Positions 33,232 through 41,573 of a stretch of 64,000 nucleotides of DNA are shown one piece after another. The notes below the pieces were generated by a model, which saw only the letters and a list, made by a program, of their open reading frames with translations, had not been told where the DNA came from and made no database searches. The stretch is taken from assembly GCF_012958305.1 (NCBI RefSeq), contig NZ_JABBYO010000004.1, forward strand, positions 434,001-498,000, read 5' to 3'. A program made the position numbers and the translations under genes. Numbering within the stretch: position 1 is the stretch's first letter; each line of letters opens with the position of its first letter. This stretch comes from Tautonia rosea (GTDB lineage: Bacteria; Planctomycetota; Planctomycetia; Isosphaerales; Isosphaeraceae).

Positions 33232-35703
33232 TCAAGGCGTTGCGGCGTCCGCTGGCGTTTCGGCGGCCGGAGTGGCCCCGCTTTCCTCGCCGGTCGGAAG
33301 CTGCTGAAGGGTTTCCTGAATGGCCTGCTCAGACTCGGCCGCCGACTCTTGCTCGAACTCTTCGAGGTTCGGTGCCTGGACCTTGCCCCGGAACTTCGCT
33401 TCCGCTTCGCGCAACCCCTTGGCCAGCTCGGTCGCCTCGGGTGCCGGTTTCTCCTCGGTCGGGGGTTGCCAGACCACATAGATGACAAAGTCGGTCCGCG
33501 TCAGGTAGTCGATGTCCGGCTCTTTCGTCGTTCCCCCCATCCCATTGAAGGCTGAGGTTCGACCTCCCTGAGCGCCCATCATGGCCATCATGCCCATTTC
33601 ACCGGGCATTCCGCCCATCATGCCGGGCATGCCGCCCATCATGTCAGCTCGGCCACCGCCCATCATGTCCCCGTATTCGCCCATGCCTTCCATACCGGGC
33701 ATCATGCCCGGCATGCCACCCTGGGCTCCCATCATGCTCATCATGCCTTCCATGCCAGCCATCCCTCCGGCGCCTCCAGCCCCTGCGGTCGGAGCGGGAG
33801 TGGAGTGTCGCAGGGTGGGAGCACTTGTCGGCAGGCTGTTTGAGGCGAGGGCTTTCTCGCTCGTCCAGGTGGCATCGGTGAGGAGCCACCGAAGACCCGC
33901 ATGAGAGAACCCGAGGCGTCGGAACGGGACTTCCCAGAACCGGGGTAAGACCCGCTCGGTGAGGAACAGATAGGGGCCTCCCTCGCGATCGCGGAGGGAC
34001 AAGGGGTTGTAGTGGTGGCCGATCAACTCAATCACCCAGCCAGAGCCCTCGGGAGGGTTCTCCTGGTCGTAGGGGTGCATGGTATTCTTGGTTCGATTCG
34101 GCACCTCCTGGGTGTTGTCGAACCACTGTGCGAGATCGCTCTTGTAGACGGGCCGGATGGCGTCGATGTGTACCCGTTGTAATTCAAGCTGTCGGCGATT
34201 TTCCGGGTTCTCGAAATCGACGTCCTTGAACCGGGCGTCATCCCTCGGATCGTACGTCGCCGCGCTGAGAATCTGGAAAAGACTCTTGAAATCGGCCCCA
34301 TCGGGGCTGGTCTCGACGAGTGTTTCCCCCTTCGTCTTCAGCGTGTTGAACTGGCCCAGGTCGGTGTCGTACTTGCTCTTGAAGCTGTCGCCGTTGGATT
34401 TAACCGACTTGGCCCGTGACACGGCCTCGGCAAACTCGGCGTTATCCACCTTGGCCAACGCGCGGTAGTCACCCAGGAACAACGCGGAGAAGCCCAGAAG
34501 CAAGAGCGAAGCGGCCAGCAGGGTCAACGGCTTCTTGGCCCGAATCATTCGCGCCTGGGCAATCTCGCCTGGCAGCAGGTTGGTCTTCAAGCCTCCCAGA
34601 TTGAGCCCTTGCACGCCGAGTCCGTACGATACGGCGAACGAGGCGATGTTCTCCTGGAACTGAGGAGCCGTGAGCACTTCTTCACCGACGACCCGGTCGA
34701 AGTGCTCCAGTTTCTCGACCTCCATATTCAGATTCTGCTGGAGGAACTTCTGCAAGCCCGGCAGTTTGAAGCCGTTGCCCAGGCCGACGACCTTCACCAC
34801 CTTCGCCTGGCGGTTCACGCTGCCGTAGAAGCCGATCGAGCGCTGAACCTCGCTGGAGAAGTCGTTGAAGACATTCCGCATGGCCGTGAAAACGGCGCGG
34901 GGGTCGGGGGCCTTCGTGGCGTTCCGCTTCAGGTGCTCAGCCTTGGCGAAGGTAAGCTTCAGCTCCTTCGTCAAAGCCCGCGTGAAGTGGTTGCCTCCGA
35001 TCGGCACGTTCCGCTGCCAAATGCGCTGGCCGTCGGTGATGATCAGGTCGGTATGGTCGGCACCGATGTCGAGCAAGACGATCGACCCGCCCGGCTCGAT
35101 CGCGGGAGCCGCAGCCGCGGCCTCCCCGTCCTCTCCTTCGGCCGCCACGCCCAGTTGGGGGCGGAGCCGGTCGTAGGCGATGAAGTTGTAAAGGGCGATC
35201 GGGCTCATCTGAACGATTTCGACCTCGATCCCCGCCACGGTGAACGGCAGGATCGAGCGCTGAATCTGCTCGCGCTTCATCGCGAACAGGCCGACCTCCG
35301 TCTGCGAAAACTCCTCATCCCCTTCGGTGGCAATTTCCTGCCAGTCCCAGATCACCTCTTCGAGGGCGAAGGGAATTTGCTGGCGGGCCTCGAACTTGAC
35401 GATGTCCGGAACCCGTTTCTTATCCACCGGGGGCAGCTTGATGAACTTCACCAGGCCAGACTGGCCTGGCACACCAATGGCAACCGGAATTCCCTTGACC
35501 TCGTTACGTTCGAGGAACGTGGTCAACGCCTCTCGAACGAGTTCTTCAGGGTCGGCGTCGGGCTGACTGAGGATCTTCGGGTATTCGATAAAGTCGAAGG
35601 CCTCGGCCACGACATGATCGGGGGAATCGCCCGGCGCCAGCTTCAGGGCCTTCAGCGCGGACAGGCCGATATCGATGGCCCAGACGGGCTGGATCTTCGG
35701 CAT
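33232..35703 (-). CDS. pilM: PilM-like pilus assembly ATPase with membrane-spanning C-terminal extension
   Basis: About 823 residues from an ATG at 35703 with AGGAG eight bases upstream. PilM proteins are usually about 350 residues. Residues 1-360 form the actin-like PilM domain: V-W-A-I-D-I-G-L-S-A-L-K-A-L-K near the start, V-P-G-Q-S-G-L-V-K-F-I-K-L-P-P and S-I-V-L-L-D-I-G-A-D-H-T-D-L for the second phosphate loop. A membrane helix at about 389-409 and a charged coil then resemble PilN, so this is a PilM-PilN-type fusion in one chain. A Met/Gly-rich tract spans about 640-714, then an Ala/Glu-rich tail. It should nucleate the inner-membrane platform of a type IV pilus-like machine. The two genes downstream carry the same type of tract. 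Confidence 0.9.
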   Translation of the reverse strand: MPKIQPVWAIDIGLSALKALKLAPGDSPDHVVAEAFDFIEYPKILSQPDADPEELVREALTTFLERNEVKGIPVAIGVPGQSGLVKFIKLPPVDKKRVPDIVKFEARQQIPFALEEVIWDWQEIATEGDEEFSQTEVGLFAMKREQIQRSILPFTVAGIEVEIVQMSPIALYNFIAYDRLRPQLGVAAEGEDGEAAAAAPAIEPGGSIVLLDIGADHTDLIITDGQRIWQRNVPIGGNHFTRALTKELKLTFAKAEHLKRNATKAPDPRAVFTAMRNVFNDFSSEVQRSIGFYGSVNRQAKVVKVVGLGNGFKLPGLQKFLQQNLNMEVEKLEHFDRVVGEEVLTAPQFQENIASFAVSYGLGVQGLNLGGLKTNLLPGEIAQARMIRAKKPLTLLAASLLLLGFSALFLGDYRALAKVDNAEFAEAVSRAKSVKSNGDSFKSKYDTDLGQFNTLKTKGETLVETSPDGADFKSLFQILSAATYDPRDDARFKDVDFENPENRRQLELQRVHIDAIRPVYKSDLAQWFDNTQEVPNRTKNTMHPYDQENPPEGSGWVIELIGHHYNPLSLRDREGGPYLFLTERVLPRFWEVPFRRLGFSHAGLRWLLTDATWTSEKALASNSLPTSAPTLRHSTPAPTAGAGGAGGMAGMEGMMSMMGAQGGMPGMMPGMEGMGEYGDMMGGGRADMMGGMPGMMGGMPGEMGMMAMMGAQGGRTSAFNGMGGTTKEPDIDYLTRTDFVIYVVWQPPTEEKPAPEATELAKGLREAEAKFRGKVQAPNLEEFEQESAAESEQAIQETLQQLPTGEESGATPAAETPADAATP

Positions 35704-35800
35704 GCGGTCATTCTCCTGCGGGCCGGATGTCCGGGCCGGTCGGAAGCTCCGAACTGGCTTTGAGTTGCGTCGAATGAACTGGAGAGGGGAGGCGGAGGTC

Positions 35801-35821
35801 ACTCGTCCTTTCAAGACGAGT
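35801..35821 (-). other. Leader hairpin upstream of pilM
   Basis: ACTCGTC (35801-35807) and GACGAGT (35815-35821) form a perfect 7-base stem with a 7-base loop, about 98 bases before the pilM start. If the promoter candidate just upstream is used, the hairpin lies in the mRNA leader. Confidence 0.45.
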
Positions 35822-35841
35822 CCAGAGCCACCAAGGGCCCC

Positions 35842-35871
35842 ACGCTAGCAGAGCGATCGGCGCGTCGTCAA
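35842..35871 (-). promoter_or_regulatory. Possible sigma-70 type promoter for the pilM cluster
   Basis: On the minus strand TTGACG (35871-35866) is separated by 18 bases from TAGCGT (35847-35842), about 140 bases before the pilM start. The -35 match is good and the -10 match is moderate, so this is a candidate only. Confidence 0.3.
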
Positions 35872-35965
35872 TCATTGGGGACCTGTGAACCTCCGTCGCT
35901 GTTTCTTTCGACGCTGAGGAATCACCCTGAGTTCCCGACTGTTGCCGAACCCGATCACGTCCACC

Positions 35966-35992
35966 ACAACCGACCGTCAGACGGCCGGTTGT
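35966..35992 (-). terminator. Strong hairpin after the fused amidohydrolase gene
   Basis: Seven paired bases, one mismatch and four more pairs around a 3-base loop (ACAACCG x CCGT at 35966-35977 with its complement to 35992). It lies 126 bases past the amidohydrolase stop and before the pilM promoter candidate, so it may end that transcript. No T-run follows. The rest of 35822-36117 shows nothing else. Confidence 0.45.
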
Positions 35993-36117
35993 TGAACCTC
36001 CTTCGTTTAACATACGTGAGAACCGTCGTCCAAGAGGCTTACCGAATCAACTGCCGTGATCTTGTCTCGTGCTAACCCGTACGATGCGATTGGATTCTCG
36101 GGACTCCGACCGAATTC

Positions 36118-39100
36118 TCATCGTGATCCATCCACCTCGGACCTTGAGAACACAACCTCACCCTCGACGATCGTCTCGGTCACTTCCGACGCTCGGACCT
36201 CCTCCGGAGTACCGGCAAACGGGTCGCGGTCGATCACCGTCAGGTCGGCTCGAAAACCGGGGCGAAGCACTCCGAGCCGCTCCTCATCAAACGCCGCAAA
36301 GGCCGACCCTGCGGTAAAGGCCCGCAACGCCTCGTGCAGCGAGAGCAGGTGCTCGCTATGCCAACCTCCGGCCGGAAGCCCCTGCCCATCTCGTCGAGAG
36401 AGCGAGGCGTAAAGCCCCCAGAACGGGCTGACAATCTCGACCGGAAAATCTGATCCGAACGCCAGCTGCACGTTCGCATCCCGGAACCATCGCCACGCAT
36501 ACGCCCCCAACACACGATCGGGACCAAGCCGAGCGTCAGCCCATCGCATGTCTGTGCTTGCATGAGAAGGCTGCATGGACGCAATGATTCCCAGCTCGGT
36601 GAAGCGGGGAACATCCTGCGGACGGACCACCTGAGCGTGTTCGATCCTCAATCGAGCATCGGTCGCTCCCGGAACGGCGGCGAGTGCTTCGGCGTAGGAG
36701 TCGAGTACCAGTGCGTTCCCCTTGTCTCCAATCGCATGGGTGCAAACCTGCCAGCCGTTGCGTAGGGCGGCGATGGTGGTGTCTCGGTGGCGATCGGGAT
36801 CGATCAGATACAGCCCGGTGTTCTCGGGGTCATCGTGGTATGGCTCAAACATCAAGGCCCCTCGCGACCCCATCGCGCCATCAATGAACAGCTTGATTGC
36901 CTGGTATCGGAAGCGGGCATCGGAGGAGGCCGGTTCGGGAGCCTTCGAGGCAAACTCCACCTCCTGGCCGTCCGGAGGATTCGCCATCCCGTAGACCCGG
37001 AGCTTGAGCAGCCCTTCCTGGTCGAGCTGGCGGTAGATCGTGGCGATGCTCGGTGGAATTCCCGCGTCGTGCACCCCGGTCAGGCCGGCGGCGAGGCTGG
37101 CATCCTGAGCCAGCAAGATGCGTCGCCGCAGGTCTTCGGTCGATTCCCCCGGAGCCACCCGTCCGATCAGACCCATCGCGCCATCAATGAAGATTCCCGT
37201 GGGATTCCCGTTCTCATCTCGGATGATCTGGCCATCGCTCGGCGGCTCCGACGCCGCGGTCACGCTGGCGAGCTCCATCGCTTTTGAGCTGGCCCAGCCG
37301 GCATGCCCATCGACCCGGCGGAGCCAGACGGGGCGATCCGGGCTGGCCTCGTCGAGAATGCTCGCGTCGGGAAACTCGCCTCCGGGCCAGAGACTCTGAT
37401 CCCAGTTCCGGCCGAAGACCCAGCCCCCTTCCGGGGTCTGCTCGGCGCGCTCTCGGATCAGACGCTTCACTTCGTCGAGCGAGGCCACATCGCGCAGGTC
37501 CACTTCTTCCAGCGACGAACCGAGCATCAAGAGGTGGACATGAGCATCAATCAGCCCCGGCATTGCGAAGCCGCCGGGACGATCAACGACCATTGTCTTC
37601 GGCCCTCGGAAGGAGTCGATCTCTTCCCGAGAACCGACCGCGAGAATCTCCCCATTCCGCGCCGCCAGGGCCTCGGCCCACGGAAACGCAGGGTTTCCCG
37701 TCCAGATGCGAGCGGCGGAGACGACCAGATCAGCCGGGCCATCCTCCGTGAGCCGGAGGGCCCGGCCGGGCAGGGTGTCCATGAATGCTCCCTCGGAGAT
37801 AGCCGGTTCTCCGGCAATGAACAGGTAAACGACCCCTGGGGCGTACTGGGTCGGTGCATCGAAGGTGGCGGTATCCCGGAACGTTTCCGGATCGAAGACG
37901 ACCAGATCAGCCACCGCCCCTTCCCGGATCACGCCCCGATCGGCCAGGCCAAGGATCTCCGCCGGAAGGCCGCTCGACGACCGGATCGCCTGCTCCAGGG
38001 TGATCACTCCATCGTCCAGGGCGTAGCGAATCTTCCGAGGGAAGGTGCCGTACGATCGTGGGTGCGGCTGGTCATCGCCGCCGGGCAGGTGGGCCGAGCC
38101 ATCTGATGCGGTGGCGACGAACTCGCGTTGCATGATGTGGCGGACGTCCTCCTCGGTCATGCCGAAGCTCACGCCCGAGGCCCCACCGTTGCGCTCGATC
38201 TCGATGACGATCTCCTCGGCCGGTGTGCCTTCCGCCTTGGCGATCGCCGCAATCGACTTGCCGACCCACTCGGGACGGGGCGCATAGCGGGCAATCCGGA
38301 TCGACTCCCCCCCGTTCCGCGATTCCAGGCCCTCGCGAATCCCATCTCGGAGCTCGGCCCCTCGCTCCGGATCATCGGCGATTTTCGCGAAGGCGTCTGA
38401 GCCGTCACGCACGGCCCAGTCGGGAATCACCATCGCACTGACCGAGGTGCTCGACGCGATGTACGGGTACTGATCGGCTGTGACGACCTGCCCGGCGGCT
38501 CGGGCCTCGGCAATCCGATCGCAGGCCGGAACCACCAGCCCCCACGCCCGTTTGCCGCTCGCCTTCAAGTGTGAGATATGCACCGCTGCGCCCGACCCCT
38601 GGCCAATCTGAATGGCCTCGTCGATCGACGTCAACAACCCCGTTCCTTCTCCCCGGATGTGGCTCGCATAGAGCCCGCCGTGCTCGGCCACGACCTTCGA
38701 CAGCTCGATCAGCTCCTCGGTGTCGCCGTACTGGCTGGGAATGTAGATCAGGCCGGTCGACATTCCCCAGGCCCCCCCCTCCATCCCTTCGGCGACGAGC
38801 TGTTGCATGCGCTCCAGCTCCTCGGGAGTCGCCTTGCGATCGTCGTTACCCATCACCTCTCGGCGGATCGTGCCGTGCGGGATCAGGTGGATGACATTCG
38901 TGCCGGCCCCCCTGGCATCGATCTCCGCCAGATAGCCCGCTACGTCGATCGGCCCCGAGCCGCAATTGCCCGTCACAATCGTCGTGACCCCTTGCGCCTG
39001 GAAATTGCGATTCGGCCGCGTGTCGTCGAGTAGGATCGACCGGTCTGAATGGCTATGCAGGTCGATGAACCCTGGCGCCACGATCAGCCCCGACACGTCG

Positions 39101-39324
39101 ATCACCCGAGCCTTCGGGTCTGCCTCGAAGCGGCCGACCGCGACGACCCTCCCGTCTTTCAGGGCAACATCGGCGACCGTCCGGTCCGCCCCGGTGCCAT
39201 CAACGAGGGTCCCACCCTTGAGAACCAGATCGGCGGGAATCTCCTCCCGGCCCTGAGACGCCACCCCCGAACCGAGCCAGGCCGCCAGAGACAGCGTCGT
39301 GATCAATCGAGCAGACAACCTCAT
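36118..39324 (-). CDS. Fusion of N-acyl-D-amino-acid deacylase and YtcJ-type amidohydrolase
   Basis: About 1,068 residues from an ATG at 39324 with GGAGG four bases upstream; it opens a signal peptide ending G-V-A-S-Q. Residues 30-515 are a complete D-aminoacylase: D-L-H-S-H-S-D metal site, the G-N-C-G-S-G cysteine, H-I-R-G-E, H-I-S-H-L-K-A-S-G and A-S-D-G-S-A, ending with the usual P-G-R-A-L-R. Residues 520-1068 are a complete YtcJ-like amidohydrolase: G-L-I-D-A-H-V-H, F-I-D-G-A-M-G-S-R-G-A, H-A-I-G-D-K-G and F-G-S-D-F-P-V-E, ending in a second D-L-T-V-I-D-R-D-P. Each normally stands alone. The two sites would act on amide bonds in the periplasm; substrates are unknown. I see no stop or shift at the join. 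Confidence 0.93.
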   Translation of the reverse strand: MRLSARLITTLSLAAWLGSGVASQGREEIPADLVLKGGTLVDGTGADRTVADVALKDGRVVAVGRFEADPKARVIDVSGLIVAPGFIDLHSHSDRSILLDDTRPNRNFQAQGVTTIVTGNCGSGPIDVAGYLAEIDARGAGTNVIHLIPHGTIRREVMGNDDRKATPEELERMQQLVAEGMEGGAWGMSTGLIYIPSQYGDTEELIELSKVVAEHGGLYASHIRGEGTGLLTSIDEAIQIGQGSGAAVHISHLKASGKRAWGLVVPACDRIAEARAAGQVVTADQYPYIASSTSVSAMVIPDWAVRDGSDAFAKIADDPERGAELRDGIREGLESRNGGESIRIARYAPRPEWVGKSIAAIAKAEGTPAEEIVIEIERNGGASGVSFGMTEEDVRHIMQREFVATASDGSAHLPGGDDQPHPRSYGTFPRKIRYALDDGVITLEQAIRSSSGLPAEILGLADRGVIREGAVADLVVFDPETFRDTATFDAPTQYAPGVVYLFIAGEPAISEGAFMDTLPGRALRLTEDGPADLVVSAARIWTGNPAFPWAEALAARNGEILAVGSREEIDSFRGPKTMVVDRPGGFAMPGLIDAHVHLLMLGSSLEEVDLRDVASLDEVKRLIRERAEQTPEGGWVFGRNWDQSLWPGGEFPDASILDEASPDRPVWLRRVDGHAGWASSKAMELASVTAASEPPSDGQIIRDENGNPTGIFIDGAMGLIGRVAPGESTEDLRRRILLAQDASLAAGLTGVHDAGIPPSIATIYRQLDQEGLLKLRVYGMANPPDGQEVEFASKAPEPASSDARFRYQAIKLFIDGAMGSRGALMFEPYHDDPENTGLYLIDPDRHRDTTIAALRNGWQVCTHAIGDKGNALVLDSYAEALAAVPGATDARLRIEHAQVVRPQDVPRFTELGIIASMQPSHASTDMRWADARLGPDRVLGAYAWRWFRDANVQLAFGSDFPVEIVSPFWGLYASLSRRDGQGLPAGGWHSEHLLSLHEALRAFTAGSAFAAFDEERLGVLRPGFRADLTVIDRDPFAGTPEEVRASEVTETIVEGEVVFSRSEVDGSR

Positions 39325-39511
39325 GGATCCTCCCTCTCGGGGGGCCGATCCCCCTGGCCCCTTTTGTTTGTTCCAGTTCCTCGGGCAAGCGAATCGCCCG
39401 ATTATGAGGGGAGGGTGAACGAGGTGCCAGCATCTTCTCGACCGCGCCGTCCTGCCCGGGGCACCCCGATTTGGACCAGCGAGCATCGCCCGTGATCTGG
39501 AGTTAATGCAA

Positions 39512-39549
39512 ACGGCCTCCGACCCGCAAGGCTGCGAATCGGAGGCCGT
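39512..39549 (-). terminator. Terminator-like hairpin after a small minus-strand gene
   Basis: ACGGCCTCCGA (39512-39522) pairs perfectly with TCGGAGGCCGT (39539-39549), an 11-base stem with a 16-base loop. On the minus strand it is followed by TTTG. It lies about 50 bases past the stop of the small basic protein frame and supports that gene being real. Confidence 0.7.
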
Positions 39550-39601
39550 GATTGATTTCTCGGGGATCGTCCGAAAGACGATCAACAAGGCAAGCGAGCG
39601 G

Positions 39602-39817
39602 TTAGCTTCGGTCAGCGGAACTTGCGGTTCGGGACTCTGCCGATCGCCGGCCGGTGCGGCCGGTGTTGGCATAAGAAGCCGTCAAGGCGCCCAGCAGCAG
39701 CGAGCGGCGACCGCTCCGGGCCGAGACCCCGCCGCGTCGGATGCGGGCCATGGCTCCAGCCCATTCGAACCCGTTGTGCGTCGGTGCGGTCTTCTTCTTG
39801 GAATTCACCACGCTCAT
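39602..39817 (-). CDS. Possible small basic protein, unknown function
   Basis: A 71-residue frame. The translation is rich in Arg, Ser, Thr and Ala with few acidic residues (start M-S-V-V-N-S-K-K-K-T-A-P, middle M-A-R-I-R-R-G-G-V-S-A-R-S-G-R-R). The strong hairpin about 50 bases past the stop is the best support; a GGGA lies about six bases before the ATG, but a better GGAG is too far. It has no recognisable domain. The composition would also fit a chance frame in high-GC DNA, so it is only a candidate. Confidence 0.45.
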   Translation of the reverse strand: MSVVNSKKKTAPTHNGFEWAGAMARIRRGGVSARSGRRSLLLGALTASYANTGRTGRRSAESRTASSADRS

Positions 39818-40306
39818 CGTTTCCCATCACTCCAGAACTAGGAGGCCAGGACGCGAAAATCAGCGACCTTGACCATATCCATCCAATCCGTTGCACCGAG
39901 TTCGCCCCGCATCCCGGCAGCCCTGGCTCGCGATCCTTGGCGGCCATGCGACCGGTCGCGGTGTTCCACCACCGCGGGGGCCGGGTGTTCGGATTCAAGA
40001 CCTTTGGGGTCCACGCTGCGCACGACCGGTAGGGGGGGAGAGCGCGAACCGCCTTCCTGCGACCGAGGGCCGGAGGAATACCCCGAAGTTATCGTCTCAA
40101 CCAGCGCCGGACTTCACGAGATTCAAGGATCGGGAGGTTCAGATGACCCCAAACGATCGAATCTGGTGAGGTCATGACCGCCGTTGCAACGACATGGGGT
40201 CTTCGCTCGGAAATCCCGTGATCGAGGTACTCGCATCCTAATCCCGTAAGCAGGACTGGGCAAGTGAAAACCCGAATCTTCACACCGATTCAACATTTTG
40301 ATGCGA
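39818..40306. other. Gene-free stretch
   Basis: About 490 bases between the small basic protein frame and the CPBP protease gene. Near 40267-40291 a weak 5-base hairpin followed by TTTT on the minus strand lies 15 bases after the CPBP stop and may be its terminator. I see no other gene, RNA or repeat. Confidence 0.45.
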
Positions 40307-41371
40307 TCAGCGCGTGGGATTCTCCTCCGAGTTCGCCGATTCTCCGGCCTGGAGCGGCTCGGCCTCCGCGTCGACCGTCGCTTCCTCCGGTGCCGAAACT
40401 CCCGGTTCCCCGGGTATCGGCACGACCTCCGGTTCCACCTTGGGGACCATCAGCACGATGACGATCATGGCAATCGTGCTCAGGCCGTTGAAGGTGGCAT
40501 GCGCGGCAATCGGAGCAACGATGCTCTTGGTTCTCCGGTACAACAGTCCCAGCGCGATTGCCAGTACGAACAGCGGCAACGGCGCGGGCCATTGCCCGAA
40601 ATGGACGATCGCAAAGACTGCGGCAGGAACCACCAGCGCCGTAAGATTGGCCACGCGCGGATTGAGACCGGGCTGCAAGTCGTTCGAACTCAGCTCCGAG
40701 ACCTCGTCATCCGCCCTCGTCGGGCGCGTCACGCCGAACCGCTTTTCCAGCCATCCCTGCAAGACTCCCCGGAACAGCAACTCTTCCGCGGCCGGTGCAA
40801 AGATCACGGCCGAGAGAATTCCCAGGATCATCACCCACGGAGAGCGCTCCGCAAACAGCATTTCCATCAGCGGGTGTGGGGTCGGCGGCCAGATGAGAAT
40901 GGCCGTGAGCTGCACACCGTAAATCAATGGTAAGCAGAAGATCGCCGTCAACACCCCAAGGATCAGATCACGGCCGACTCGGTCCCAGACGAGCCCGAAG
41001 TCGATGGCTCGGGCCTGGTTCCAGAGTGCCAGGAAGCCCGGCACCACAATCAGGATGGCCAGATTGATCAGGGCGACGGCGCTCATTGCCGTGACGAGGT
41101 TCGGCTCGTCTTCCTCACCGCGAAGGGCTCTCAACAACTCGGCCATGGCCAGCGTTGCAAACTGCCACAGGAAAAAGCTCGCAAAGACCTGCGGCCCTCC
41201 CCACGGCACCGGTCTTCCCGATCGGGTCGGGATCACTGGCCTGCCGCTCCAGATCCGCTCGATCGCAATGGCCCAGGCCGTCGCAATGGCCAGCAGCACC
41301 AGCCCTGCCATCCCCACCAAGATCCAGGCCGTTTGCATCGAGATCTTGAGATCAGCAGCGTCGAGCGGCAT
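40307..41371 (-). CDS. CPBP family intramembrane glutamic endopeptidase (Abi/CAAX-like)
   Basis: About 354 residues from the ATG at 41371; a GTG at 41383 would add only four residues. Seven or eight membrane helices are predicted. The catalytic motif E-E-L-L-F-R-G-V-L-Q sits in the centre, followed by the conserved histidines in V-H-F-G-Q-W and A-H-A-T-F-N-G, as in other members of the CPBP family, which cleave or process substrates in the membrane. The last 35 residues are charged and acidic. Substrate is unknown. It diverges from tyrS and is not obviously in an operon. Confidence 0.88.
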   Translation of the reverse strand: MPLDAADLKISMQTAWILVGMAGLVLLAIATAWAIAIERIWSGRPVIPTRSGRPVPWGGPQVFASFFLWQFATLAMAELLRALRGEEDEPNLVTAMSAVALINLAILIVVPGFLALWNQARAIDFGLVWDRVGRDLILGVLTAIFCLPLIYGVQLTAILIWPPTPHPLMEMLFAERSPWVMILGILSAVIFAPAAEELLFRGVLQGWLEKRFGVTRPTRADDEVSELSSNDLQPGLNPRVANLTALVVPAAVFAIVHFGQWPAPLPLFVLAIALGLLYRRTKSIVAPIAAHATFNGLSTIAMIVIVLMVPKVEPEVVPIPGEPGVSAPEEATVDAEAEPLQAGESANSEENPTR

Positions 41372-41573
41372 GAGCGGGAGCACTCCGTTGAAGGTTCGGT
41401 CCGGGGCTTGGTCGAGAGTAGCTTCGCAACTTATCCTAGGTCTGACGGGGCTCGCGGGCCACCTTGTCCGATTTCCCGCAATGACCTAGAATCGCAACCC
41501 GCTTCCCCCAGGGGCCAGTTCCCGGGATGGATTTGCCACGATCCTGACGCCAAGCCAAGGCCGGTTCCCCCCG

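Noticed and set aside
31690-33800. Runs of CATCATGCC-like words that look like a repeat array
   Set aside because: They are the codons of Met/Gly-rich tracts in three genes; spacing is irregular and there are no conserved direct repeats with unique spacers, so they are not CRISPR.
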